Of a stretch of DNA of 64,000 nt, positions 29,739 to 39,418 are shown in pieces (within the stretch, counting starts at the first letter, position 1; every line of letters begins with the position of its first letter). The notes below the pieces were generated by a model that was not told where the DNA came from, searched no databases, and saw only the letters and a list, made by a program, of their open reading frames with translations. A program made the position numbers and the translations under genes. Source of the DNA: Methylomonas paludis (GTDB lineage: Bacteria; Pseudomonadota; Gammaproteobacteria; Methylococcales; Methylomonadaceae); NCBI RefSeq assembly GCF_018734325.1, contig NZ_CP073754.1, positions 1,426,001-1,490,000 of the forward strand, given 5' to 3'.

Positions 29739-30386
29739 CTAGCTGACTGTTTTTCGTTGACTTAAGGCTAGAAAACCCAGTATCCCGGCGCTAAACAGCC
29801 AGATATTGTCCAGTTCCGGTACGGCTGATGAGACTGTCAAGGTTGACATATTCAGACCAAATACGTCGGTGCCGCCTGAGGGGGTTATTAAATCGAAACC
29901 GACATAGGCGTTATTTGACAAGTCGATGCCGGCGATAAAGCTGCTGACGTCAAAAGAACCGTTTGGTCCGCCAAAATCAGCGGGCAGTGTCCAAGAGCCA
30001 AGGAATGTGCCGGCATTGGCGTCGCTCATGGATATGGCTGGATCGTTGCCGGTAAAGCCGTATACATCAACTACTGGCCCCCATAATGGATAGGCGACTG
30101 GATAAATTGATAAATAGGCTTTGCCGAATACGTCTGGAATGGTGGCGGTGGGGAATTCCACGACAGCCTGGATATAGCCGCTGGTTAATAGATACTGTCT
30201 GACAGGATCTGGATTGCAACCGTTACAGATATACAGGGAGCCGGCATCATTTGAGTTAATAGTGATGCCGGTTCCAAAACCGTTAGCTTGAATAGTGACG
30301 CTCGCCAATAAGGGCATGGAATAAAAAGATGTGGCAATAACAATTACAGCTTTGATGCAAGCATTTAGTGGCTGCATGGGTTTCAT
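29739..30386 (-). CDS. PEP-CTERM-like secreted protein
   Basis: This 215-residue protein has a signal peptide (about 1-28, ending PLLAS) and a C-terminal VPELDNIW, hydrophobic helix and SQRKTVS tail, a variant of the PEP-CTERM signal. The middle is beta-rich with Gly, Asp and Ser. The ribosome-binding site AAGGAGG is excellent. A CxxC (CNGC) occurs near residue 54. The function is unknown. Confidence 0.72.
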   Translation of the reverse strand: MKPMQPLNACIKAVIVIATSFYSMPLLASVTIQANGFGTGITINSNDAGSLYICNGCNPDPVRQYLLTSGYIQAVVEFPTATIPDVFGKAYLSIYPVAYPLWGPVVDVYGFTGNDPAISMSDANAGTFLGSWTLPADFGGPNGSFDVSSFIAGIDLSNNAYVGFDLITPSGGTDVFGLNMSTLTVSSAVPELDNIWLFSAGILGFLALSQRKTVS

Positions 30387-30529
30387 ATGACCTCCTTGAG
30401 TTTAAAATTCACTTTGTTTTGTTATGCCAGTTTAACAGCTCACGTAGGGCGTTTTCGCGAAAGCAAAACGCCAGATACCTTTTAAAGCTTAGTTGGATGC
30501 CGGGCGGCCCCACCAGTTTTAACGCGATT

Positions 30530-30560
30530 GATGCGCCTCCTGGCCTCGGCAGCATCCTAT
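30530..30560 (+). repeat. Degenerate family B REP
   Basis: GATGCGC, 13 nt, CAGCATC, CTAT. It follows the fnr-like gene end and has lost perfect pairing. Confidence 0.45.
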
Positions 30561-30567
30561 AAGTCCT

Positions 30568-31317
30568 TTAATCCTGCTCCACCAGCATTTTTTTCAAGGC
30601 TGCCAGGTTGGTGATGGTGATAAAGCGGTTTTGCACCAGAATTACGCCGTCATCCTGAAATTTTTTCAGCAGCCGACTGATGGTTTCCAGGGCCAGGCCC
30701 AGGTGGTTGCCGATTTCCTGGCGGGTGAGGGAAAGTTTGAATTCGGAGGCGGAAAAGCCGCGGCGTTTCAGGCGCTCGGACAGGCTGATCAGGAAGTAGG
30801 CCAGCCGTTCTTCAGCCGGGCGTTTGCTGAGGATGAGCTGATTTTTGTCTTCACTCATTTTTTCGCCGGTATGGCGGAACAGTTCTCTGGTCAGGCTGGG
30901 GACGTTGACAAACAGCTCTTCCATATTGTCGGCAGGCAGCAGACAAAAGCTGGTGGTTTCCAGCGCAATGGCGGCGCAACTGTGTTTTTCGTCGGATAAG
31001 CCGTCAAAGCCCAGCAATTCGCCGGGCAGCAGGATATTGAGGATATGTTCGTTGCCGTGCTGGTCGTTGGCCACCAGTTTGGCGCTGCCGGATTTGATGG
31101 CCAGGATGCCTTTGAAATTATCACCTTCGTGATAAATAAACTCGCCGCGTTGTAACACCCGCTTGGCTCGCACCACTTCACTAATATCGTTGATCTCGGT
31201 TTTGGACAAGCCGCGCGGCAGACAGATATTGTCCAGCGCGCAATTGTTGCAGCTAACCTGATTATTTTTGGTTAAAGGCTGCTTGACCAGATAGATGGAA
31301 GCGGGGTTGCGTAACAT
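30568..31317 (-). CDS. fnr: FNR-type oxygen-sensing transcription regulator
   Basis: This 249-residue CRP/FNR protein has cysteines at 23, 26, 32 and 114. This matches the four [4Fe-4S] ligands of FNR, so it likely dimerises and activates genes when oxygen is low. A cyclic-nucleotide-binding-like barrel (about 45-150) is followed by a helix-turn-helix with TRQEIGNHLGLALETISRLL. The E..SR spacing in the recognition helix matches FNR, which reads TTGAT-N4-ATCAA. It is next to fbp, 2 bp downstream, in the same direction. Confidence 0.92.
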   Translation of the reverse strand: MLRNPASIYLVKQPLTKNNQVSCNNCALDNICLPRGLSKTEINDISEVVRAKRVLQRGEFIYHEGDNFKGILAIKSGSAKLVANDQHGNEHILNILLPGELLGFDGLSDEKHSCAAIALETTSFCLLPADNMEELFVNVPSLTRELFRHTGEKMSEDKNQLILSKRPAEERLAYFLISLSERLKRRGFSASEFKLSLTRQEIGNHLGLALETISRLLKKFQDDGVILVQNRFITITNLAALKKMLVEQD

Positions 31318-31319
31318 AG

Positions 31320-32339
31320 TTAGGTATTGGCCTGATCGTATTGGCTGTAATAGTCGGTAATCCGCTCCACCTCGGTTTTGGAACCCAGGATCAGCGGTAC
31401 CCGCTGATGGATGGTTTGGGGTTTGATGTCCAGTATCGCTTCCCGGCCTGTGGTGCAGACCCCGCCGGCTTGTTCAATGATAAAGGCCATTGGATTGGCT
31501 TCGTACATTAAGCGCAGTTTGCCGGGTTTACTTGGGTCGCGCAAGTCGGCTGGATATAGAAAAATCCCGCCCCTGGTCAAAATCCGATACACATCCGCCA
31601 CCAGCGAAGCCACCCAGCGCATATTAAAATTTTTGCTGCGTACTCCATCCACGCCGGTCACACATTCGTCGATATATTGTTGTACCGGCGGTTCCCAGAA
31701 GCGTTGATTGGACATATTGATGGCAAATTCATCGGTTTCTTCCGGAATTCGCATATTGCGGTGGGTTAAAATAAATTCGCCCACATCCTGATCCAGGGTA
31801 AAGCCGTTCACGCCTTTGCCGGTGGTGATCACCAGCATGGTAGATGGCCCGTACAGTACAAAACCGGCACAAACCTGCTCATTACCTTTGCGTAAAAAAT
31901 CTTCGGTTTCCGGGTCCATGCCTTCGCGGCAGCGCAGGATGGAAAAAATGGTACCCACGGTCAGATTGATATCGATATTGGATGAGCCGTCCAGCGGATC
32001 AAACAGCACCAGATATTTGCCTTTGGGGTATTGGGTAGGTACTTTGATCGGGTCATCGGTTTCTTCGGAAGCCATGCCGCCGACCTGGCCGCTCCAGTTC
32101 AGCGCTCTGACCATGATGTCATGAGTGATGATGTCGAGCTTTTTTTGGACTTCGCCCTGCACGTTTTCGGTGCCGGCGCTGCCCAGCACGCCGATTAGCG
32201 CGCCACGGTTAACCCGGTTGGAAATCTGCTTGCAGGCGGTAACGATGTTGTTGAGCAATAAGGTAAAGGTTCCAGAGGCATCGGGCAGGCCGCGCTGCTG
32301 TTCGATGATAAACTGGGTAAGAGTAACTTGATCGGACAT
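31320..32339 (-). CDS. fbp: Fructose-1,6-bisphosphatase class I
   Basis: This 339-residue enzyme removes the C1 phosphate of fructose 1,6-bisphosphate in gluconeogenesis or carbon-fixation cycles. The metal site is [10 protein letters not shown], and the ASEETDDP region and [30 protein letters not shown] motif are typical. It is followed after 2 bp by the FNR gene, so redox control and carbon metabolism may be co-expressed. Confidence 0.95.
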   Translation of the reverse strand: MSDQVTLTQFIIEQQRGLPDASGTFTLLLNNIVTACKQISNRVNRGALIGVLGSAGTENVQGEVQKKLDIITHDIMVRALNWSGQVGGMASEETDDPIKVPTQYPKGKYLVLFDPLDGSSNIDINLTVGTIFSILRCREGMDPETEDFLRKGNEQVCAGFVLYGPSTMLVITTGKGVNGFTLDQDVGEFILTHRNMRIPEETDEFAINMSNQRFWEPPVQQYIDECVTGVDGVRSKNFNMRWVASLVADVYRILTRGGIFLYPADLRDPSKPGKLRLMYEANPMAFIIEQAGGVCTTGREAILDIKPQTIHQRVPLILGSKTEVERITDYYSQYDQANT

Positions 32340-32776
32340 GCTTATATATCTCCGTTTTAGGCTTTAATGTCTATTCGTTATTTTGAAAGTTGTAGGAATA
32401 GAAAGCAGCCTTTATTTATAAAACTTTAGCGGGTGTCAGGGGTTAATGGTACTTGCTTAATAAGTCAATTCTGGTAATTCTTCACAGCAACCCCAATCCT
32501 GATAGCCTTAATCCTCGATTCCGCGTTGCTGCATCGAGGCTACGCTGGCAGATGAATGATGCTTTTAGTGCATCGTACCACTGCATATTCAGGTGGGTGT
32601 CGTTGGCTATTTCAGTTGGGAGCGCCGAAAAATCAGGTATTTACGGCATCAGTGCTCATCACTCCGGATGCGAGTCGGGGTTAGTCCTGCCGATTTGAAA
32701 ATTCATGGCGCTATTGTATCAAGATAAGCAGGGATAATGTAAATCCAGACCTTAGGATTTGCCGGGTGCAGCCGGT
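32340..32776. other. Intergenic region between fbp and thiE
   Basis: The 437 bp hold one family A REP (32513-32543) and otherwise nothing recognised. The fbp promoter must lie in the left part. Confidence 0.5.
32513..32543 (+). repeat. REP element, family A
   Basis: Arms CCTCGAT and ATCGAGG, loop TCCGCGTTGCTGC, tail CTAC; identical to the 5515 copy. Confidence 0.8.
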
Positions 32777-33394
32777 TTACGACTTAAACAGGCTGAGATA
32801 AGCTTGGGCTGCGGTCTCCGGCTCTGCATCAAACAAACCGCCGATCACCGCCAGCAGATCGGCACCGGCAGCCAGTAATTGGCCGCCATTGTCGGGTAAA
32901 ATCCCGCCGATGGCGACAATGGGGATGTGCAGATTGGCTTTGGCCTGGCGTAAGGTCTCCAGTTGTGCAGGTGCCGCCAAGGGTTTGGTGCCGGAAGTAA
33001 AAAACCGGCCAAAGGCCACATAATCCGCGCCGCCGGTTTGCATGTGCACGGCTTTGGCCGGATCGTTATAGCAGGATGTACCAATAATGGCCTGGCTACC
33101 CAGGCGCAGCCGGGCCTGTTGGATATCGCCATCGTCTTTACCCAGATGCACGCCATCTGCGCCTATGACCAGCGCCAGTTCCACATTGTCATTAATCAGC
33201 AAAGGTACCTGATATTGCCGGCATAGCTGTAATAAGCGGCTGCTCAGATCAACCGCATCAAGCGGGTTTTTATCCCGGTATTGCAATACCCCGGCACCGC
33301 CGCGCAAAGCGGCTTCCACTTCTGCCAATACTGTTGGAATGGATTTGCCCTCCGGCTGGGTAATGGCATACAAACCTTGGGCGGGAAACTTCAT
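32777..33394 (-). CDS. thiE: Thiamine-phosphate synthase
   Basis: This 205-residue TIM-barrel enzyme joins HMP-PP and HET-P to make thiamine phosphate. Motifs QYRDK, LLINDNVELALVIGADGVHLGKDD, GTSCYN, and GRFFTSGTKP are visible, and the phosphate site VAIGGI is present. The ATG at 33394 overlaps the thiD stop by 4 bp (ATGA), so this start is chosen over 33406. It is the last gene of a ligase-thiD-thiE operon. Confidence 0.93.
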   Translation of the reverse strand: MKFPAQGLYAITQPEGKSIPTVLAEVEAALRGGAGVLQYRDKNPLDAVDLSSRLLQLCRQYQVPLLINDNVELALVIGADGVHLGKDDGDIQQARLRLGSQAIIGTSCYNDPAKAVHMQTGGADYVAFGRFFTSGTKPLAAPAQLETLRQAKANLHIPIVAIGGILPDNGGQLLAAGADLLAVIGGLFDAEPETAAQAYLSLFKS

Positions 33395-34176
33395 GCTGCC
33401 ACCCAAAACAAGCGATTGGGATTAAGCTGGCCGCTGCCGGTGCGATAAGCCACTTCCAGCGCCTGCCAGGTGAAATCCTGGGCTTCGTGGATGGCCGCTT
33501 CGGCATCCAGGCCCAGCGCCAGCAAGGCGGCTACTGCGCTGGCCAGGGTGCAGCCGGAACCATGATAATGGCCGGGCAGGCGATCCCAGTGATAGGTCTG
33601 CGTCGTGCCGTCGGCATTGTATAAATGATTTTGCACCTGGGCGGAGTCTTCATGAGCGCCGGTAATCAGCACATGTTTCGCGCCCTGCGTCAGCAAGGCG
33701 GCGCCGCATTCGGCCAGACTTTGCCGGCCGCTGAGGCGGCGGGCTTCCAGGCTGTTGGGGGTCAGTACTGTGGTCAGCGGGGTCAGTTGCTGGGCGATAA
33801 TATCGGTTAAATGCTCATCAGCCAGTGCCTTGCCGCCGCCTGCGGCCAGTATTGGATCCAGCACTACCGGAATGTGTGGATATTGCTGCAAAATCTGCAC
33901 AATCGCCAACGCGGTGTCGGCGTGACCGATCAGGCCGATCTTGATCACCGCCACCGGCAAATCGGCTAATACGGTTTGCGCCTGGTGGATAATGTTTTCC
34001 GCTGCTTGGGGAATAATTTGTTTGACGTTATGGCTATCCTGTTCGGTGAGCGCGGTAATCACGCTGCAGCTATGGCAGTGATGGCTGCGGATGGTTTCTA
34101 TATCGGCTTGTACCCCGGCGCCGCCGCATGGATCGTGTCCGGAAAAGCTCAGCACTATCGGTAAGTAAATACTCAT
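33391..34176 (-). CDS. thiD: Hydroxymethylpyrimidine/phosphomethylpyrimidine kinase
   Basis: This 261-residue ribokinase-fold enzyme phosphorylates HMP-P for thiamine synthesis. The N-terminal SGHDPCGGAGVQADIETIRSHHCHS, TEQDSH, VLDPILAAGGGKAL and GSGCTLASAVAALLALG are typical. Its start overlaps the upstream DNA ligase stop by 4 bp, and thiE overlaps its end, giving tight translational coupling. Confidence 0.95.
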   Translation of the reverse strand: MSIYLPIVLSFSGHDPCGGAGVQADIETIRSHHCHSCSVITALTEQDSHNVKQIIPQAAENIIHQAQTVLADLPVAVIKIGLIGHADTALAIVQILQQYPHIPVVLDPILAAGGGKALADEHLTDIIAQQLTPLTTVLTPNSLEARRLSGRQSLAECGAALLTQGAKHVLITGAHEDSAQVQNHLYNADGTTQTYHWDRLPGHYHGSGCTLASAVAALLALGLDAEAAIHEAQDFTWQALEVAYRTGSGQLNPNRLFWVAA

Positions 34177-36137
34177 AAGTTGGTGGTATCTCCGGCCAGT
34201 AATTGTAAAAATTCCGCTTCGCTGATCACTCGTACGCCTTTTTCGGCAGCGGCTTTGAGTTTATTGGCGCCCACGTCCTCACCGGCAATCAGAAAATGGG
34301 TTTTGGCCGATACCGAGCTGCCTACTTTGGCCCCGCAGACCTTGGCCTGCCGGCTTAATTCATCGCGGGAGCCGGAATGCAGGGTGCCGGTAAACACCAG
34401 GCTTTTGCCGGCCAGCGGATGATCGGCATCGGTATTGCGGTTTTGACTGCTTTGCAGGGTAAAACCCAGCGCCATCAGGGTGTCGAATAAGGGTTTGATG
34501 GTGGCAAAGCCTTCTGTAATCACGGCGGCAGTTTTCTCGGCAAAGCCTTCGATGGCAATAATTTCGGCTTCGCTGAGCTTAAAAATCTCGGTCAGGCGGT
34601 AATGGGCCAGCAAGCGCTCGCAATTGCCCAGCCCCATGCGAAATACGCCAAAGGCTGCCAGGAAGCGCCAGTCCTCTATGGCTTCGCTGCGGCTGCGCAG
34701 TAATTGGTCGACCAGATTCTGGGCCTGTTTGGGGCCAAAACCCATGACTTCAAATTCGGCGGCTGTCAGTTGGTAAATCTGGGCCACGTTGCGGATATTG
34801 TGTTCATAGAGCCTTTTAATGCTGGCCGCGCCAAAGCCGTCATTGTTTTTCAGCACCCGGAAAAAATGCTCCATGCTGTTGCTGATCTGGGCCGGGCAAT
34901 GCAGATTGTTAGGGCAGATCAGATAATCATTATCCCAGATCAGCTCATGCTCACAACTGGGACAATGCTCGGGAATATCCGGAGCCGGGGCAGGGCGCAG
35001 TACCTCCTCGATTTTGGGGATGACTTCGCCGGAACGGGCCAGGCGTATCAATGCCCCCGCGCCTATGCCTTTTTCTTTGACCATGCCGTAATGATGGGCG
35101 GTGGCGCGGGACAATAAGGCACCGCTGAGGCGGATGGGTTCCAGTTCGGCAACGGGGGTGATGCGTCCTGAACGCGAAGTTTGCGGGGTGACCGCCAGTA
35201 CCAGCACTTCGGCGGTTTCCTGGTTTTTTTTGAAAGCCAGCTGCCAGCGGTGATGATGGCGGGTGGCACCTAAATATTGCTTGAGGTCTGGATCGGTAAT
35301 TTCCAGCACCACGCCGTCGATATCGTAATCCACCTTTTGCCAGGTGGTGGTGACGATCTGCTCAAAATTCGCCAGTAGGGTGTTACTGTCGCCTTGCCAA
35401 CTGGGCAGCAGTGCAAACGGGTAAAACACCGCCGCCTGATCTAGAATGGCTTGCTCGGCGTGGCTGTCCAAATCCTTTTCTTTGATGACGCTGGCCTGAA
35501 AATTACGCGGATTATCAAAAAACTCGGCCAGATGCTGGTCAAAATAATGGCGGCTGACCACAATTTCACCGGGACCCAGGCCGCGCAGACCCTGATCGGC
35601 AACCTGCAAACCACGGGCAAATACCCGGCTGATATCCGTGCCTTTACGTCCGTCACCACGGGTATACAGGGTTAGGCCATCGTCATAGGCGGCATAACCG
35701 TCCAGTTTGGGGGTGGCTTTAAACACCAGTTCGGCGGGGTTTTTGGCTAAATCCAGGGCGGCTTTTTCGATGCGTTCTACCCAACGCTCCACTTCTGCCA
35801 AGCTATAAGCCTTATCGGTAGAGAGCATGGTGACCGGTAAATCCACGGTTTTGCAGGTAAACGCCGGTTCCGGCTCCACAGTATGCAAAAACGAATGTTC
35901 GGGATGGCGGCGCTGCAATTCGGCCAGATAAATAAAATCATAATCATCATCACTTAACACCGGTTCACCGCCCCGGTACAAAGCATTGGCTATCTGCAGA
36001 ATATTCAGTAATTCCGCATCGCTAAGGCTGGTTAACGATGGCGGTTGAGCAAGCAACTCAGCAAAACGCGCTTCAGTCAGATCAGCAAAACTGATACCGG
36101 CTTGCAGGAGTAATTGATGTTGGGAATCGGTGAGCAT
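34173..36137 (-). CDS. NAD+-dependent DNA ligase, divergent LigA-type
   Basis: This 654-residue protein has the LigA order: NAD-binding Ia domain (LSDDDYDFIY), adenylation motif KLDG with Lys144, DIDGVVLE, OB-fold RSGRITPVAELEP, a zinc site CPSC/CPN/CPAQ, helix-hairpin-helix motifs and a C-terminal BRCT (SLVFTGTLHSGSRDE). Several motifs differ from canonical LigA (KATPKLDGYAAYD rather than ELKLDGLA), so it may be a second ligase rather than the housekeeping one. It heads an operon with thiD and thiE. A housekeeping ligA is not in this window. Confidence 0.88.
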   Translation of the reverse strand: MLTDSQHQLLLQAGISFADLTEARFAELLAQPPSLTSLSDAELLNILQIANALYRGGEPVLSDDDYDFIYLAELQRRHPEHSFLHTVEPEPAFTCKTVDLPVTMLSTDKAYSLAEVERWVERIEKAALDLAKNPAELVFKATPKLDGYAAYDDGLTLYTRGDGRKGTDISRVFARGLQVADQGLRGLGPGEIVVSRHYFDQHLAEFFDNPRNFQASVIKEKDLDSHAEQAILDQAAVFYPFALLPSWQGDSNTLLANFEQIVTTTWQKVDYDIDGVVLEITDPDLKQYLGATRHHHRWQLAFKKNQETAEVLVLAVTPQTSRSGRITPVAELEPIRLSGALLSRATAHHYGMVKEKGIGAGALIRLARSGEVIPKIEEVLRPAPAPDIPEHCPSCEHELIWDNDYLICPNNLHCPAQISNSMEHFFRVLKNNDGFGAASIKRLYEHNIRNVAQIYQLTAAEFEVMGFGPKQAQNLVDQLLRSRSEAIEDWRFLAAFGVFRMGLGNCERLLAHYRLTEIFKLSEAEIIAIEGFAEKTAAVITEGFATIKPLFDTLMALGFTLQSSQNRNTDADHPLAGKSLVFTGTLHSGSRDELSRQAKVCGAKVGSSVSAKTHFLIAGEDVGANKLKAAAEKGVRVISEAEFLQLLAGDTTNL

Positions 36138-36363
36138 GGATATATAGCAGATGCAGAAGATGGGCGTGGATTATAGTGGCAGAACCGAACCAGCCCAAGT
36201 AGAAAAAAGGCGGGGAAGGGAGAATGATCTTACCCGCCGAAGGCATCTACTATCTTTCAAGAGGATTATGTCAGGTAGGAAAGCGGCTGACATGGGGCAT
36301 ATTTTAATCAGCTCTGAATGACGAATATTGACGCATATCAATTTTTGGCGTTTTAACCCGGCC

Positions 36364-36840
36364 TTAGTTGAAAGTCTGACATTTTTCGCATAAACCGTGA
36401 ATTTCGATGGTTTTGCGTTGCGCGGTAAAACGTGCGGTGCTTAATTCTGCAGCCAGGGCTTGTATTACCTGGGTAGCGGGTCGCTCTTCAATATCATGAC
36501 AAACTGAACATATCAGCAGCAATTGATCGTGCTGGGTGCCGGAACGGTGGCAACCCACAAAGGCATTTAAACTTTCCACCCGGTGAATTAATCCCTGTTC
36601 CAGCAAAAAATCCAGCGCTCTATACACGGTGGCGGGTTTGGCGGCATCGTTAACCGGCTTGATCTGATCCAGTAAATCATAAGCCTTAACGGCTTTATGG
36701 CTGGTTAAAATCAGTTCCAGCACCTTATGGCGTATCGGGGTCAGTTGTACGCCGCGTTGCCGGCATAAATGCTCGGCAGCGCTAATGGCATTATGTATGC
36801 ACTGATTATGATCGTGTTCGGTTGGGCTGGTTTGATTCAT
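36364..36840 (-). CDS. zur: Zinc uptake regulator Zur (Fur family)
   Basis: This 158-residue metalloregulator has a winged HTH (about 30-90, with LTPIRHKVLELILTSHKAVKAYDLLDQI and KPATVYRALDFLLEQGLIHRVES). It also has structural zinc cysteines CSVC and CEKC. These and the ESLNAFVGCHR motif favour Zur over Fur. The ATG at 36840 is chosen over an upstream TTG (36873). It represses zinc uptake genes when zinc is plentiful. Confidence 0.85.
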   Translation of the reverse strand: MNQTSPTEHDHNQCIHNAISAAEHLCRQRGVQLTPIRHKVLELILTSHKAVKAYDLLDQIKPVNDAAKPATVYRALDFLLEQGLIHRVESLNAFVGCHRSGTQHDQLLLICSVCHDIEERPATQVIQALAAELSTARFTAQRKTIEIHGLCEKCQTFN

Positions 36841-36908
36841 TAAAAAACGCAAAGACAAGGAAATGTAAGCCAATTATATACCGGTATCCCAAGCGGACAG
36901 CTATCAAA

Positions 36909-38318
36909 CTAAACATTGCTGCCGGGGCGGCCTAAACCGCGTTTGCTGTTATAGCCGGCATACACCAGCAAGCCCAGCAAATTCCACAAGCCGAAATAGG
37001 CTTGGGTTTGTTGCGGCAGGCTATAAAATAGATACAGGCAGCCGCAAATGGCAAACGGCCCGGTAAACCAGGCCCAGGGTGTTTTGAATTTGAGTATGGT
37101 TTGGGGTTGGCGGCGGCGCATCACCAACATGCACACTGCCACCGCCATAAAGGCAATCAGGGTACCGGCGTTGGCCAGCGCGGCAATATCGGCCAGTGGA
37201 AACACGCCGGCCACGGCGCTAACCAGAATCGCTGTTAACATTGTGCTGCGTTGCGGGGTGCCGTAACCGGATATTTTGGCCAGTGGTGCCGGCAATAGCC
37301 CATCGCGGGCCATGGCAAAAAAGATGCGGCTTTGGCCGTAGAAAAAAGCCAGTATTACGGTAGGCAAGGCAATGACTGCTGCTGCGCCCATAAACTGGGC
37401 GGTGCCGGCCTGTCCCAGGCTGCGGAGAATCAGCGCCAAAGGCTCCGGGCTGTCGGCAAAGGCGGTGTAGGGGATTGCACCCAGCGCCGCTACCGCCACG
37501 ATGATATAAATCAGGATACACACCAGCATGGAACCGACGATGCCGATGGCTAGATCCCGATTGGGATTATGGCTTTCCTCAGCGGCGCTGGCGATGGTAT
37601 CGAAGCCATAAAAAGCAAAAAAGATAATCGCTGCCGCTGCCATTACCCCGTGTTCACTGCCGTCAGCCGCCAGTGATTTGCTGAAGCCAAACGGCATGAA
37701 CGGCGTTAAATTGCCCGGATCAAAATAGCCGAACGCCGCCACACTGAATACCAGTAATGCCGATAATTTAATCAGCACCAGCACAGCATTAACAGCGGCG
37801 CTTTCCCTGGTACCCAAACATAATAAACCGGCCACCAGCCAAATGATGCTCACTGCCGGCAGATTGATGATGCCGCCCAGATCGGGGCCTTGCATCAGTT
37901 GCAGCGGCACCCCGGCATAATGCTGTAATAAAGGGGCGGCATAACCCGACCAGCCTACTGCCACGGCGCTGACCACCAAGGCATATTCCAGAATCATGCT
38001 CCAGCCCACCAGCCAGGCGCAGAGCTCACCCAGTACGGCATAACTGTAACTGTAAGCGCCGCCGGCAGCCGGGATCATGGTCGCCATTTCCGCATAGGCC
38101 AGCGCCGCTGCAGCGCACACCAATCCGGCCAGCACGAAACTCAAAATCACTGCCGGCCCGGCCTTGGCAGCCCCCACGCCGATTAAGGTCAATATTCCGG
38201 TGCCGACAATAGCCCCCACTCCCAGCGCCAGCAAATGCCACCAGCTTAGTGTGGCCTTTAAACGCTGCTCGGCAGCTGGGCGGCAAATCGGCTTGCGGCT
38301 GCGCCAGTGGTTGAACAT
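36909..38318 (-). CDS. APC-family amino acid permease
   Basis: This 469-residue protein (from the ATG at 38318; 481 from 38354) has about 12 membrane segments. It carries the N-terminal GVGAIVGTGILTLIGVGAAKAGPAVILSF and the AYAEMATMIPAAGGAYSYSY motif of cationic amino acid transporters (CAT/YfnA type). Substrate specificity cannot be read from sequence. The gene stands alone. Confidence 0.88.
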   Translation of the reverse strand: MFNHWRSRKPICRPAAEQRLKATLSWWHLLALGVGAIVGTGILTLIGVGAAKAGPAVILSFVLAGLVCAAAALAYAEMATMIPAAGGAYSYSYAVLGELCAWLVGWSMILEYALVVSAVAVGWSGYAAPLLQHYAGVPLQLMQGPDLGGIINLPAVSIIWLVAGLLCLGTRESAAVNAVLVLIKLSALLVFSVAAFGYFDPGNLTPFMPFGFSKSLAADGSEHGVMAAAAIIFFAFYGFDTIASAAEESHNPNRDLAIGIVGSMLVCILIYIIVAVAALGAIPYTAFADSPEPLALILRSLGQAGTAQFMGAAAVIALPTVILAFFYGQSRIFFAMARDGLLPAPLAKISGYGTPQRSTMLTAILVSAVAGVFPLADIAALANAGTLIAFMAVAVCMLVMRRRQPQTILKFKTPWAWFTGPFAICGCLYLFYSLPQQTQAYFGLWNLLGLLVYAGYNSKRGLGRPGSNV

Positions 38319-38482
38319 TTGGGGCTCCGGGTGGATGGTGTGCTTAATCGACAAACAGGGTTAGTAATGAATTTCTCTGAGTGGTTAATGCTAAGGGGCT
38401 GGTTTTTATCCACTGCTGGCAATATAAGCAATTATGATTTTCATCATATCTGCACTGATGGCAAATATGCTACCATTAATCT

Positions 38483-38905
38483 ATGATTATCGTCATTGAT
38501 ACCAATATTTTTGTAGGGGCCTGTATGGGCGTAGGCGCAGCATCCGATGTAATCGCCGCCTGTTTAAGAAGTGATCATCTGCCATTGATGGGTACGGCAT
38601 TATTTGCTGAATATATTGATGTTATAAACCGTGAAGGTTTGTTTAAAAAATGTCATTTAGATAAAGATGAAAGAAATGAATTACTGGATATTTTTTTAAG
38701 CTGTTGCCGTTGGACTGAAATCTATTATGGTTGGCGGCCCAATTTAAGAGACGACGGCGACAATCATTTAATTGAACTTGCTGTTGCCGGCCAAGCTCAA
38801 TGCATAGTGACAAGAAATATTAAAGATTTACAAAGCGGGGAATTGCTGTTTCCGGAAATTTTGTTGCTAACACCCGAAGAATTTTTGCAGAGAGGTAAAT
38901 TATGA
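38483..38905 (+). CDS. PIN-domain toxin
   Basis: This 140-residue PIN-domain RNase has acidic residues in IDTNIFVGA (Asp6), NREGL/E, and DDGDNHLIELAVAGQA with TRNIKDL following. It belongs to the putative-toxin PIN family. The stop overlaps the antitoxin ATG by 4 bp (ATGA). The toxin-first order is unusual for VapBC but common in this family. Confidence 0.85.
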   Translation: MIIVIDTNIFVGACMGVGAASDVIAACLRSDHLPLMGTALFAEYIDVINREGLFKKCHLDKDERNELLDIFLSCCRWTEIYYGWRPNLRDDGDNHLIELAVAGQAQCIVTRNIKDLQSGELLFPEILLLTPEEFLQRGKL

Positions 38906-39120
38906 GAGCATTAACATTGAGACTGCCTGACAGCAAGCACGACCGACTTAAGCAATTAGCTAAATCCAAAGGTATAAGTGTTAATCATCTGTTGGACGAA
39001 GTGACCACCCTCATGTTAGCTGAATTTGATCTTGAAACTCAATTTCAAATCCGATCGCGGCGCGGACAGGGCAAGTTGGAGCGGGGATTGGCCTTGCTTG
39101 CCAAAGCTAAAGTAAGCTAA
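38902..39120 (+). CDS. RHH-type antitoxin
   Basis: This 72-residue protein has a ribbon-helix-helix N-terminus (LTLRLPDSKHDRLKQLAKSKGISVNHLLDE) and a C-terminal region that could clamp the PIN toxin. It is translationally coupled to the toxin gene. Similar pairs are called toxin-antitoxin HicB-like. Confidence 0.82.
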   Translation: MRALTLRLPDSKHDRLKQLAKSKGISVNHLLDEVTTLMLAEFDLETQFQIRSRRGQGKLERGLALLAKAKVS

Positions 39121-39418
39121 TTTGCTTGTATCGGGTCGTATTGTGATGTTCCAAATGAGTTGTACGATGCACGATGTCGCAAACATTTAATGTTTGAATG
39201 TGAGCCACCAAAATTGAGGGTGTTTGGTGTTTTGATACTCTGATGTTAGATTTTGAGACAAACTTTTGAGACTGGCAAGTCGCTGTTTTTTAAAAGCGAT
39301 ATTTTTTGTCTCAGAACTTGTAAGTTTTGAGGCTGGACACAAAGGGGCTCGTTTTTGCAACTGACATTTGCGATATGCAATAACCTAGTTAAGAGATGGG
39401 TTGGGTAACCATGGCATG
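39121..39418. other. Intergenic region between PIN/RHH pair and HEPN-like gene
   Basis: These 298 bp hold no gene. An inverted pair TGAGACAA ... TTGTCTCA lies within 39254-39315. The composition is more AT-rich than neighbours. Confidence 0.4.

Noticed and set aside
39254-39315. TGAGACAA/TTGTCTCA inverted pair as an IS end
   Set aside because: No transposase, target duplication or matching partner is found.
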